NCBI RefSeq assembly: GCF_010667575.1
Contig: NZ_JAABNT010000002.1
Coordinates: 124,001-188,000 of the forward strand
Reading direction: 5' to 3'
Length of the DNA: 64,000 bases
DNA from: Sulfitobacter sediminilitoris
GTDB lineage: Bacteria > Pseudomonadota > Alphaproteobacteria > Rhodobacterales > Rhodobacteraceae
How positions within the stretch are numbered: position 1 is the first letter of the stretch; every line of letters begins with the position of its first letter. Positions 1 to 7,264 of this stretch are shown in pieces. Under the pieces are notes generated by a model. It searched no databases and was not told the DNA's origin. It worked only from the letters and a program-made list of their open reading frames with translations. Made by a program: the position numbers and the translations under genes.

Positions 1-1206
1 ATCGAAGATTTCGATTTCCGCACCACCATCGGCGGACCCCAGTGTACCAAACCGTATTCAGCTTCGCTTTATAATATCTCCGCGATGAGCTTTGGTTCGC
101 TTTCAGCAAATGCAATTCAGGCATTGAACACCGGGGCCAAGCTGGGCGGTTTCGCCCACGATACCGGAGAAGGATCTGTCAGCCGCTACCACAAGGCGGG
201 GGGCGGAGATCTGGTTTATCAATTGGCCTCCGGCTATTTCGGCAGCCGCGCTGAGGACGGGTCATTCGATCCGGATAAATTCAGGGAGACAGCATCACTT
301 GATCAGATCAAAATGATCGAATTAAAGCTCAGTCAAGGCGCCAAACCCGGACACGGCGGCCTGTTGCCTGCATCCAAGATCACGCCCGAAATTGCGGAAG
401 CGCGTGGCGTGCCGATGGGCAAAGACTGCGTGTCGCCCGCTGCCCACTCGGCGTTTTCGACGCCGATTGAAATGATGGAATTTCTGGCGCAATTGCGCGA
501 ACTGTCTGGCGGCAAACCGGTAGGTTTCAAGCTTTGCATCGGGCACAGGCGCGAGTTCATGTGCATGGTCAAAGCCATGTTGAAAACCGGGATCGTTCCA
601 GACTTCATTGTGGTGGATGGCACCGAAGGTGGGACGGGTGCTGCCCCTGTTGAATTTTCTAACCACGTCGGGATGCCAATGATCGAAGGTCTGACCTTTG
701 TACATAATACGCTGCGCGGCGCTGGGTTGCGCGATCAGGTTAAAGTCGGGGCAGCAGGCAAGATCGTATCCGCTTTTGACATCGCCCGCGCATTGGCGCT
801 GGGGGCTGATTGGTGCAATGCTGCGCGCGGTTTCATGTTTGCGGTGGGTTGTATTCAGGCGCAGGCATGCCACACAAACCACTGCCCCGTAGGTGTCGCA
901 ACACAAGACAAGATGCGGATGCGCGCACTGGACGTGGAACACAAAAGCAAACGGGTCGCGCGGTTCCATCATAACACCATGGAAGCACTAGGAGAGATGA
1001 CCGGGGCGGCAGGCCTGCACCATCCCAGCGACTTTCTGCCCTATCACCTGATGCTGCGGCAGGGTGACAAAAGCATGGCCGAAGGCAACGATGTCTACAC
1101 GTATCTGCCCGAAGGTTTCCTGTTGGATGATAAGGCGGAAGACTTTCAGGGACACAAGGCGCGTTGGGGACGTGCTCGTGCAGAATCCTTCGCGCGTGTC
1201 GACTGA
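1..1206 (+). CDS. FMN-binding glutamate synthase family protein (GltB-like), 5' truncated
   Basis: The frame is open from base 1 through a TGA at 1204-1206, so the N-terminal part lies outside the window; an ATG at 85 is internal. The 401 visible residues are the FMN-barrel of the GltB family: a GGDLVYQL segment, a KPGHGG loop, a VVDGTEGGTGAAP phosphate-binding stretch, and near nt 848-906 the three-cysteine motif CIQAQACHTNHCPVGVATQ, which in glutamate synthase ligates a [3Fe-4S] cluster. Family members are either true GOGAT subunits or stand-alone 'FMN-binding glutamate synthase family' proteins of about 500 aa with unproven substrate. The absence of a following GltD gene favours the stand-alone type. 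It ends at a terminator shared with the convergent aminotransferase gene. Confidence 0.9.
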   Translation: MEDFDFRTTIGGPQCTKPYSASLYNISAMSFGSLSANAIQALNTGAKLGGFAHDTGEGSVSRYHKAGGGDLVYQLASGYFGSRAEDGSFDPDKFRETASLDQIKMIELKLSQGAKPGHGGLLPASKITPEIAEARGVPMGKDCVSPAAHSAFSTPIEMMEFLAQLRELSGGKPVGFKLCIGHRREFMCMVKAMLKTGIVPDFIVVDGTEGGTGAAPVEFSNHVGMPMIEGLTFVHNTLRGAGLRDQVKVGAAGKIVSAFDIARALALGADWCNAARGFMFAVGCIQAQACHTNHCPVGVATQDKMRMRALDVEHKSKRVARFHHNTMEALGEMTGAAGLHHPSDFLPYHLMLRQGDKSMAEGNDVYTYLPEGFLLDDKAEDFQGHKARWGRARAESFARVD

Positions 1207-1264
1207 TCTTCATGCCAATTGGGCACGCACTTGTCGCTGAAATGCAAGTGGCTGTCCCATAAGA

Positions 1265-1293
1265 AAAGGCGCGCAGAACATCTGCGCGCCTTT
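1265..1293. terminator. bidirectional Rho-independent terminator
   Basis: Perfect 13-bp stem (AAAGGCGCGCAGA and its complement) with a 3-nt ACA loop, flanked by A-rich and T-rich bases on both sides. It lies between the converging ends of the GltB-like gene and gabT, so it can serve both strands. Confidence 0.85.
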
Positions 1294-1312
1294 CAAAATG
1301 CTTTGCTGAGAC

Positions 1313-2722
1313 TTAGCCTTCTGCGACAGCAGCCTGAACAGCCGCTTCGAGAATTGCGAGGCCTTCATCAACAACTGCGTCAGATGCTGTCAGCGGCACC
1401 ATGATACGCAGCGCGTTGCCGTGCATGCCACAGCTCAGCAGCAGCAGACCACGTTTCAGCGCATGGGCAATCACACGCTTGGTGAAATCTGCGTCCGGCT
1501 TGGCTGTATCAAAGTCGGTGACGAATTCGACCGCCACCATCGCGCCAAGGCCACGAATGTCCCAGAACCGGTAGGGTGCAGAACGTGTGCCAATCTCAGC
1601 CAGACGCGCCTTGAGCGTTTCGCCCATTGCGGTGGACCGGGCCAGCAGGCCTTCGTTCTCAATCGCGTCGATCGCGGCAAGAGCTGCGGCGCATGCAACA
1701 GGGTTTCCGCCGTAGGTGCCGCCCAGACCGCCAGGGTCCATCGCGTCCATAACGTCAGCGCGACCGATGACACCAGCCAGCGGATAACCACCAGCCATCG
1801 ACTTTGCCACGGTGATCAGATCCGGCACGACGCCCGAATGCTCAATCGCGAACCATGTACCGGTACGGCCAAAGCCCGCCTGCACTTCATCAGCAATCAG
1901 CAGGATACCGTGTTCGTCACAGATGGCGCGCAGTTGCTGCATCATCTCGAATGGGACGGGGACATAGCCGCCCTCGCCCAGAACGGGTTCGATAATGATC
2001 GCGGCCACACGGGACGGCTGCGCGTCGGTCAGGAAGAGATTTTTCAGACCAATGATCGCGTCGTCAACGGTGATGCCGTCACGAACCGATGGAAAAGGTG
2101 CGCGGAAAACATCGGCAGGGAAGGGGCCAACGTCCTTCTTGTAAGGAGAGACCTTGCCGGTCATGCCAAGCGTCAGCAGCGTGCGGCCATGGTAGCCGCC
2201 AGTGAAGGCGATCACACCGGGGCGCCCGGTGGCAGCACGTGCGATTTTCACCGCATTTTCAACGGCCTCTGCACCCGTGGTGACCAGCAGGGTTTTCTTG
2301 GGCGCATCACCGGGTGCCAGCGCATTCAGACGCTCCGCCAGTTCAATGTAGGGCGCATAAGGCACAACCTGGAAAGAGGTGTGGGTATAATGATCTTCTT
2401 GCGCTTTTGCCGCATCAACCACTTTGGGGTGACGGTGGCCGGTGTTGAGCACGCCAATGCCGCCGCAGAAGTCGATGTAGCGGTTGCCTTCAACATCCCA
2501 AAGCTCGGCGTTCTCAGCGTATTTTGCATAGATCGGAGCGGCAGAGGCGACACCACGTGGCACGGCCGCCTCGCGACGGGCGACCAGTTGTGCGTTGGTC
2601 ACATCAGCGCCGGCAACAGCCTCTGAAACGATATGATCAACAACGTTCTTGGCTTCAGACTTGACCTCGGCCTTCTTTTTCGGGGCAGCCTTGCGGCGCG
2701 ATTTTTTAACTGTGCTGGACAT
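1313..2722 (-). CDS. gabT: 4-aminobutyrate aminotransferase-type class III aminotransferase with Lys-rich N-terminal tail
   Basis: PLP-dependent class III aminotransferase, 469 aa; likely transfers the omega-amino group of GABA or a similar amine to 2-oxoglutarate. Visible features: the GTTGAEAVENAVKIAR-like phosphate-cup region (residues 148-162), GGYHGRTLLTLGMTGK (175-190), the cofactor Asp in IADEVQAGFGRTG (about 278) and the Schiff-base Lys in TVAKSMAGGYP (K307). Family homology starts near residue 43; the first 25 or so residues are a Lys/Ala-rich basic tail that such enzymes usually lack. The ATG at 2722 has an AAAGGA ribosome site 8 nt upstream, so the tail is probably translated. Divergent from the XRE-cupin gene, its likely regulator. 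Substrate (GABA, taurine, putrescine-derived) is inferred, not proven. Confidence 0.88.
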   Translation of the reverse strand: MSSTVKKSRRKAAPKKKAEVKSEAKNVVDHIVSEAVAGADVTNAQLVARREAAVPRGVASAAPIYAKYAENAELWDVEGNRYIDFCGGIGVLNTGHRHPKVVDAAKAQEDHYTHTSFQVVPYAPYIELAERLNALAPGDAPKKTLLVTTGAEAVENAVKIARAATGRPGVIAFTGGYHGRTLLTLGMTGKVSPYKKDVGPFPADVFRAPFPSVRDGITVDDAIIGLKNLFLTDAQPSRVAAIIIEPVLGEGGYVPVPFEMMQQLRAICDEHGILLIADEVQAGFGRTGTWFAIEHSGVVPDLITVAKSMAGGYPLAGVIGRADVMDAMDPGGLGGTYGGNPVACAAALAAIDAIENEGLLARSTAMGETLKARLAEIGTRSAPYRFWDIRGLGAMVAVEFVTDFDTAKPDADFTKRVIAHALKRGLLLLSCGMHGNALRIMVPLTASDAVVDEGLAILEAAVQAAVAEG

Positions 2723-2770
2723 TTTACGAATCCTTTGATGAAAACGCGGTCTTGGCGTTTAAAAAATGCT

Positions 2771-2829
2771 ATCCTAGTGTTTAATATACTTGTCAATTGA
2801 TCTTTTGTCATTAATTGAATTTTTTGACA
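2771..2829. promoter_or_regulatory. divergent gabT / XRE-cupin control region
   Basis: AT-rich stretch with three copies of one half-site: TGTCA at 2791-2795, TGTCA at 2806-2810 and the inverse TGACA at 2825-2829. A small palindrome TCAATTGA lies at 2793-2800. On the minus strand TTGACA (2791-2796) with a 17-bp spacer precedes GATAGC, a plausible gabT promoter overlapped by the repeats. Operator function for the XRE protein is inferred from position. Confidence 0.45.
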
Positions 2830-2907
2830 GCCCCAGCTGATTTTTGCCTGTGACAACAGGCGTGCACGGCGCTACGACAGACACACAACACTGCAAGGAT
2901 TGCTGCA

Positions 2908-3459
2908 TTGGACATCGGACAAAAGCTTAAAACGATCCGCAAAAATCGCGGCTTGTCCCAACGCGAGCTTGCCGCACGGGCGGGGCTGACCAATGGCACC
3001 ATATCCCTGATCGAACAAAACCGGACAAGCCCGTCGGTGGCGTCGCTCAAAAGCCTGCTTGATGCGATTCCAATCAGCATGGCGGAATTCTTCTCAACCA
3101 TCGAAGACACTGACACACCAAAAGTTTTTTACAAAGCATCTGAGTTCACAGAGATCGCACCGGAGAGCGACGGCAAGCTGTCGTTGCGGATGTTAGGCGA
3201 TGCGCAAAATCATGCGCTCCAAGTCCTGCACGAGACATATCCGCCCGGCGCCGATACTGGACCTGAAGAGATTTCCCATGAGGGAGAAGAGGCCGGTATC
3301 GTGGTCAGCGGAACAATTGAAGTCACCGTAGATGGTCATACCTCTGTGTTGCATCCCGGCGACGGGTATCTTTTTGACAGCCGCCTGCCCCATCGGTTTC
3401 GCAACACAGGCACATCGGTGTGCGAAATCGTCAGTGCCTGTACACCACCAAGCTTTTAA
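2908..3459 (+). CDS. XRE-family transcriptional regulator with C-terminal cupin (PuuR-like)
   Basis: 183 aa. Residues 1-62 form an HTH_3/XRE domain (LKTIRKNRGLSQRELAARAG then NGTISLIEQNRTSPSVASL); residues about 105-180 form a cupin-2 barrel (GEEAGIVVSGTIEVTVDG, PGDGYLFDSRLPHRFRN). This architecture is that of PuuR and similar repressors that sense amines or amino acids through the cupin. The start is a TTG at 2908 placed 8 nt after AAGGA (2895-2899); no ATG fits. Divergent transcription from gabT suggests control of that gene. Ligand unknown. Confidence 0.88.
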   Translation: MDIGQKLKTIRKNRGLSQRELAARAGLTNGTISLIEQNRTSPSVASLKSLLDAIPISMAEFFSTIEDTDTPKVFYKASEFTEIAPESDGKLSLRMLGDAQNHALQVLHETYPPGADTGPEEISHEGEEAGIVVSGTIEVTVDGHTSVLHPGDGYLFDSRLPHRFRNTGTSVCEIVSACTPPSF

Positions 3460-3471
3460 AGTCGGACATGC

Positions 3472-3504
3472 AAATGGCCCCGACGCAAAGCGACGGAGCC
3501 ATTT
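3472..3504 (+). terminator. possible terminator of the XRE-cupin gene
   Basis: AAATGGCCCCG pairs with CGGAGCCATTT over 11 positions with one C-A mismatch. It sits 12 nt after the stop codon but lacks a good T-run, so function is uncertain. Confidence 0.4.
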
Positions 3505-3524
3505 GGCCATTGACTACGGGTGAC

Positions 3525-3683
3525 CTACCGGTCTGATTTTGATTTGCGGCCTCTGTCAGACCTGTTTGGAAAACCGTCGTTTCTGTCCGAGATTTCCCGT
3601 CGATTGTTGGTCGTGAGAGTAACGATGATAATCGCCACCAAAATCAGGCTCGCCAAGCCACCAAGGAATAGGTCGGTGGTCAT
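3525..3683 (-). CDS. small single-pass membrane protein downstream of phyK, candidate GSR component
   Basis: A 52-aa open frame, ATG at 3683 to TAG at 3525, with AAGGA 7 nt upstream of the start. Residues 5-24 (LFLGGLASLILVAIIIVTLT) make one hydrophobic membrane segment. The remaining 28 residues are hydrophilic and basic (NNRREISDRND, then RSDRGRKSKSDR), presumably cytoplasmic by the positive-inside rule. I do not recognise a family. It lies 100 nt downstream of phyK on the same strand but has its own GGAAC-N17-CGTT promoter 35 nt before the ATG, so EcfG control is likely. Reality of the gene rests on the combination of start, ribosome site, promoter and membrane segment; function unknown. 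Confidence 0.6.
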   Translation of the reverse strand: MTTDLFLGGLASLILVAIIIVTLTTNNRREISDRNDGFPNRSDRGRKSKSDR

Positions 3684-3717
3684 TTTGAGTCCTTTCTACA
3701 CTCCGTTTCAAAGCCCC

Positions 3718-3743
3718 AACGGGTGAACAGGGACGATAGTTCC
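3718..3743 (-). promoter_or_regulatory. EcfG-type promoter of the small membrane protein gene
   Basis: On the minus strand GGAAC (3743-3739), 17-nt spacer, CGTT (3721-3718), an exact match to the alphaproteobacterial EcfG consensus GGAAC-N16/17-CGTT. The ATG at 3683 follows 35 nt after the -10 element. Confidence 0.75.
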
Positions 3744-3782
3744 AGATAAAATTCTGCTTTTCTGCAGCGCGGCATCAATCAG

Positions 3783-5504
3783 TCAATAATCGTAGATCTG
3801 TTTTGCCTCCTGAGGGATCGGGAATGTAATTTCGATCGTATATTGATCCTCGGTCTCCTCGACGTTGATTTGACCGTTCAGTTGTCTGGCAAATGCGTGA
3901 ATCAACTTCGACCCAAGACCAGTGCCTTCCTGTTCAGGCACCCCGCCGGTTGTGTTGCGCAGACTGAGTTTCGCGTGATCTGGTCCATCGTAGTCCAGCT
4001 TTATCTCAATCTCGCCCCCACGCCTGTCGTCGTTTGTCACGTATTTCAGCGCATTCGTAACCGCCTCGGACACCAAAAGAGTGAGTGGTGCCGCATCATC
4101 TGCCTCAAGGCTGATCGGCTCATATTTCTGGGTCACCTTTACGTTGGACCCGGGCGCCAACCCAACGGACAAAAGCTGGTTCACACTTTCATGCAGCAGG
4201 ACAGATGCGTCTACCCGCACCAGATCGTCATTCTGATAAAGGTTCTTGTGCACCGTGGCGAGGCTGAGGATGCGTTCCTGAAGCCTGCGCAGAACAAGGC
4301 TTGCGTCTTCAGTCTTGGCCTGTCGAATTTGCATGTTCATGATGGAAGAGATCAGTTGCAGGTTGTTCTTGACCCGGTGATGAACCTCTTTCAGCAGAAT
4401 ATTCTTTTCACGGAGACTGTCTTCAAGCGTCGCTTCATCTTGCAGAATGCTCTCACCCATGTTGATGAAGGCCGCTTCCATCTCGACCAGTTCCGTTGGC
4501 ACCCCCCCGCCGAGTGTCTGCTGCGGCAGGTTACGGTTCAGGGCAAAGCGCCGCATTTGGCGCACTAGCTTTCTGATGTGCCGGATCGCAAGCCGATTGA
4601 GCGCCCAAAAAGCCACAACCAAGCTTGCCGCCCACATCACGATTGGCACGAACGCGCCAAGTCTTGTCACAATAGAAGGGTTGAGAAATGGCGTGTTCGC
4701 GGGCCAAACGCTGACCGCAAAGACCGCATCCTGTACAATTGGGCGAATGGCATAAACGCGTTGAGCGCCGGCCAGGTTTTCTGCTTCGAAAACCGCAGAA
4801 TCCTGACCTGTGAATACGGCAAGTGCTACGTCTGCAGGCAATTCATCCGCGGAAACATCCAAACCACGCTCGCTCGTGATAATTTCCCCATGCCTGTTAA
4901 AGGTCATCAGGGCAAGCGGAGACATCTGCAACGCTGGTTCTTTAATAGTTTCATAGGCTTCGGAGGGAATCGAAATGACGACAAGTCCAACCAGATCGGA
5001 TCCTTCAAACACCGGCGTTGTCACTGCAGTTACCCGGCGGTTGGTTACTGTGCTTGATTCGATTGGGCTGATACGCCGGGAAGGATCGGCAAGCGCCTCT
5101 ATGAACGTCGGGTTCTCAGAAAAGTCATAGGTAGAACCGGCCGATGAGCAGGCCATGATACCAGTGGTCGGAATAAAACCGACAAGATTATAGAATGGAT
5201 TGGCCTCTTGGTACGCACGGAAGAAATCTGAACATTCTTTAGCGTCGTGACGATGCAATTTAACAATTGAAGCGACCGCGTTCGCGGCACCAAACGCTTC
5301 TTGCAAGATCTGCGCTTCGGCAGTTGCTGCCTGTTCGGTTATCGCGACCAAGGAAAGTTCAGCGTTCAAACGGTTCTGACCTGCAATTTGCTGGGTCTGG
5401 CTGATCGCTATCAAACCGATGGGCAACAAAGCAAGTGACAGGAAGAAAAGCACACGAAATGCTAATCCCCTGAGGAGGTCACCGCTAAAAAAGCCCGAAG
5501 TCAT
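3783..5504 (-). CDS. phyK: GSR sensor histidine kinase, PhyK-like (HisKA_2 type)
   Basis: 573 aa. Membrane segment at about residues 14-34, an extracytoplasmic sensor domain (about 35-270), a second membrane segment (about 278-302), a HAMP-like linker, then a HisKA_2 phosphorylation motif LKEVHHRVKNNLQLISSIMNMQ (H-box) and a HATPase domain with an N-box (LLVSEAVTNALKYV) and GTGLGSKLI (G2). The expected Asp of the G1 box is missing: the segment reads LSLRNTTGGVPEQ. By family knowledge such kinases phosphorylate PhyR, which then sequesters NepR and frees EcfG. The gene begins 2 nt after the ecfG stop without a clear ribosome site, implying translational coupling in a nepR-ecfG-phyK operon. Confidence 0.88.
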   Translation of the reverse strand: MTSGFFSGDLLRGLAFRVLFFLSLALLPIGLIAISQTQQIAGQNRLNAELSLVAITEQAATAEAQILQEAFGAANAVASIVKLHRHDAKECSDFFRAYQEANPFYNLVGFIPTTGIMACSSAGSTYDFSENPTFIEALADPSRRISPIESSTVTNRRVTAVTTPVFEGSDLVGLVVISIPSEAYETIKEPALQMSPLALMTFNRHGEIITSERGLDVSADELPADVALAVFTGQDSAVFEAENLAGAQRVYAIRPIVQDAVFAVSVWPANTPFLNPSIVTRLGAFVPIVMWAASLVVAFWALNRLAIRHIRKLVRQMRRFALNRNLPQQTLGGGVPTELVEMEAAFINMGESILQDEATLEDSLREKNILLKEVHHRVKNNLQLISSIMNMQIRQAKTEDASLVLRRLQERILSLATVHKNLYQNDDLVRVDASVLLHESVNQLLSVGLAPGSNVKVTQKYEPISLEADDAAPLTLLVSEAVTNALKYVTNDDRRGGEIEIKLDYDGPDHAKLSLRNTTGGVPEQEGTGLGSKLIHAFARQLNGQINVEETEDQYTIEITFPIPQEAKQIYDY

Positions 5505-5506
5505 GA

Positions 5507-6064
5507 TTAAAAGGAGGAAACCTTAGAGGCTGACAAGACCGACATCGTTGCATCATCGGTCATCTCCATCGCCTCGTTTTCGTTATGGCCTAGAATCTCG
5601 GCAAGCCGGGCGCGGGCGCGATTTGTACGGCTTTTGATCGTACCGACGGCAACACCACACATTTCGGCGGCTTCTTCGTAAGAAAAACCAGACGCACCAA
5701 CCAACAGCAGCGCCTCGCGCTGTTCGTCTTTCAACTGGCCAAGTGCCCGCCGGAAATCAGCCATCTGCATATGACCGTCATGTGCGGGCTTTTCAGCCAA
5801 GTTTTCCGTAAAGACACCATCGACATCCGCGACTTCGCGCTTTGCTTTGCGCCGGTTCGAGTAGTAGGTATTGCGCAAAATCGTAAAGAGCCACGCGCGC
5901 ATGTTGGTGCCTTCTTGGAATTTGTCGATGTTGGTCCACGCTTTCACCAGCGTGTCTTGCACCATGTCGTCCGCAATGGCGCCATTCCGCGTCAGGCTTA
6001 TTGCAAACGCGCGCATCGCCGGAAGGTGATCTACCAGTTCCTCGCGGGGATCAGAGCCGCTCAT
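5507..6064 (-). CDS. ecfG: EcfG-type RNA polymerase sigma factor (sigma-70 ECF, general stress)
   Basis: 185 aa. Region 2 is at residues about 12-80 (DDMVQDTLVKAWTNIDKF, then NMRAWLFTILRNTYYSNRRK). Region 4 is at about 108-160 (LKDEQREALLLVGASGFSYE, then VAVGTIKSRTNRARARL). A short acidic and Ser-rich tail follows. This is the EcfG/RpoE-like group that drives the general stress response in alphaproteobacteria and recognises GGAAC-N16/17-CGTT. Its ATG overlaps the nepR stop (ATGA). Genomic context (nepR upstream, phyK downstream, phyR divergent) makes the assignment firm. Autoregulation through the palindromic promoter upstream of nepR is likely. Confidence 0.95.
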   Translation of the reverse strand: MSGSDPREELVDHLPAMRAFAISLTRNGAIADDMVQDTLVKAWTNIDKFQEGTNMRAWLFTILRNTYYSNRRKAKREVADVDGVFTENLAEKPAHDGHMQMADFRRALGQLKDEQREALLLVGASGFSYEEAAEMCGVAVGTIKSRTNRARARLAEILGHNENEAMEMTDDATMSVLSASKVSSF

Positions 6065-6216
6065 TTCTGAGAGCCTTGTTCAGCATCCTGCTGCTTGAGT
6101 TGGCTAAGAAGTTCCTTGAAACGGTCCGGTATACCTTCATCCAAAGTCTGGTCGAAGACTTTTTTCAGGTTCTCGTCGATAGCCCGTTCGCGATCGTCTT
6201 TTTTTGGCGTATTCAC
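6061..6216 (-). CDS. nepR: anti-sigma factor NepR
   Basis: 51 aa from a GTG at 6216 to TGA at 6061-6063. An in-frame stop lies upstream and AGAGGT sits about 8 nt before the GTG. The sequence LKKVFDQTLDEGIPDRFKEL followed by LSQLK is the diagnostic NepR core (two helices that bind EcfG, mimicked by the PhyR sigma-like domain). In established models NepR blocks EcfG until phosphorylated PhyR titrates it. The stop overlaps the ecfG start by the ATGA arrangement, consistent with coupled, stoichiometric synthesis. Confidence 0.92.
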   Translation of the reverse strand: MNTPKKDDRERAIDENLKKVFDQTLDEGIPDRFKELLSQLKQQDAEQGSQK

Positions 6217-6270
6217 AAAATCGACCTCTGTCTGCCGCGCAAATTGCGCGCATTAAATTTTCGCCCACAT

Positions 6271-6304
6271 GGGAACCAAACGCACTCTGACGCGTTTGGT
6301 TCCC
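6271..6304. promoter_or_regulatory. palindromic bidirectional EcfG promoter for nepR-ecfG-phyK and phyR
   Basis: Perfect inverted repeat GGGAACCAAACGC / GCGTTTGGTTCCC (6271-6283 and 6292-6304) around an 8-bp centre. On the plus strand GGAAC (6272-6276), 16-nt spacer, CGTT (6293-6296), reading to phyR. On the minus strand GGAAC (6303-6299), 16-nt spacer, CGTT (6282-6279), reading to nepR. Both -35/-10 sets are exact consensus and occupy the same DNA, so only one polymerase can bind at a time. Confidence 0.88.
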
Positions 6305-6332
6305 AGAAATTCAAAAAAAGAGGACTGCCTCG

Positions 6333-7142
6333 ATGAGCGAAGCATCGCAAGACCACCACATTAGTGACCAGCTTGGGGCAAACATCCCCTACCTCCGTCG
6401 GTTTTCCCGCGCCATGACCGGTAGTCAACAAAGCGGTGATACCTTTGCAGCAGCCACGCTGGAAGCGATCCTTGCAGATAGATCGGTACTGGATGGACAT
6501 GATGTAAAGACTGGTCTCTTCAAGGTATTGTATGGCATTTGGGCCAGTGCGGGTGCTCCCGTCGATGATGGTGAAAGCGGCGCGCGCGCCAAGGCGCAGC
6601 GCCGGTTGGCCAGCCTGACAAACAATAGTAGAGAGGCCCTCTTGCTGCACACAATCGAAGGCTTTTGTTTTGATGAGGTAGCACAGATTATCGGTGTTCA
6701 GCAGGCCGAAGCGGAAGACCTGATCAGTATTGCCCGGCGCGAGATGGCCGACAGTACCGCTGGTTCCGTGATGATCATCGAGGATGAAGCGATCATTGCG
6801 ATGGATATCGAATCTATTGTCGCTGAGATGGGTCACCGCGTAACCGGCATCGCTCGTACCCGCGACGAGGCAATCGCTCTTGCCCGTGCTGATGCGCCGG
6901 ATCTTATCCTTGCTGACATCCAGCTTGCCGACAATTCATCTGGCATTGATGCCGTCAATGACATCCTGCAAGAGCTGGGTGAGCGTCCTGTGATTTTCAT
7001 CACGGCATTCCCAGAACGGTTGCTGACCGGCGACAAGCCTGAGCCAGCCTTCCTGATCTCCAAGCCCTATTCCGTCGATCAGGTTGAATCTTCTGTATCG
7101 CAAGCGATGTTCTTTTCATCCACGGAAACACTCAACGCCTGA
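6333..7142 (+). CDS. phyR: GSR response regulator PhyR (sigma-like domain plus receiver)
   Basis: 269 aa. Residues 1-138 are an EcfG-like sigma fold without promoter-binding ability in the family (SREALLLHTIEGFCFDEVAQ). Residues about 144-265 are a receiver: acidic pocket E150-D151, phospho-acceptor D195 in LILADIQLAD, a conserved Thr in FITAFPER and Lys in FLISKPYSVD. Phosphorylation opens the sigma-like domain, which binds NepR and releases EcfG (partner-switching, established in Methylobacterium, Caulobacter and Sphingomonas). The promoter is the palindrome at 6271-6304; the gene ends at a strong terminator. Confidence 0.95.
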   Translation: MSEASQDHHISDQLGANIPYLRRFSRAMTGSQQSGDTFAAATLEAILADRSVLDGHDVKTGLFKVLYGIWASAGAPVDDGESGARAKAQRRLASLTNNSREALLLHTIEGFCFDEVAQIIGVQQAEAEDLISIARREMADSTAGSVMIIEDEAIIAMDIESIVAEMGHRVTGIARTRDEAIALARADAPDLILADIQLADNSSGIDAVNDILQELGERPVIFITAFPERLLTGDKPEPAFLISKPYSVDQVESSVSQAMFFSSTETLNA

Positions 7143-7162
7143 CAGCGGTCGTTTTGAAATCC

Positions 7163-7191
7163 AAAAGCCCCGGTCAAATGCCGGGGCTTTT
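7163..7191 (+). terminator. Rho-independent terminator of phyR
   Basis: AAAAGCCCCGG / CCGGGGCTTTT 11-bp stem, 7-nt loop, followed by T-rich bases. It ends only 6 nt before the next EcfG-type promoter, insulating phyR from the DUF883 gene. Confidence 0.9.
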
Positions 7192-7196
7192 TTGTT

Positions 7197-7221
7197 GGAA
7201 CCATATCATCTCTGCGACGTT
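7197..7221 (+). promoter_or_regulatory. EcfG-type promoter of the DUF883 gene
   Basis: GGAAC (7197-7201), 16-nt spacer, CGTT (7218-7221): exact consensus. The translation start at 7265 lies 43 nt beyond. Confidence 0.8.
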
Positions 7222-7264
7222 GCTTTCACAACGAAATTCTAAACAACGCAAGGAGAACCATATC

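Noticed and set aside
1421..2626. 401-codon open frame antisense to gabT
   Set aside because: Antisense shadow; gabT carries all family motifs, and this frame has none.
7154..7264. 37-residue N-terminal extension of the DUF883 protein from ATG 7154
   Set aside because: It would be read through the phyR terminator and the EcfG promoter; ATG 7265 has a strong ribosome site.
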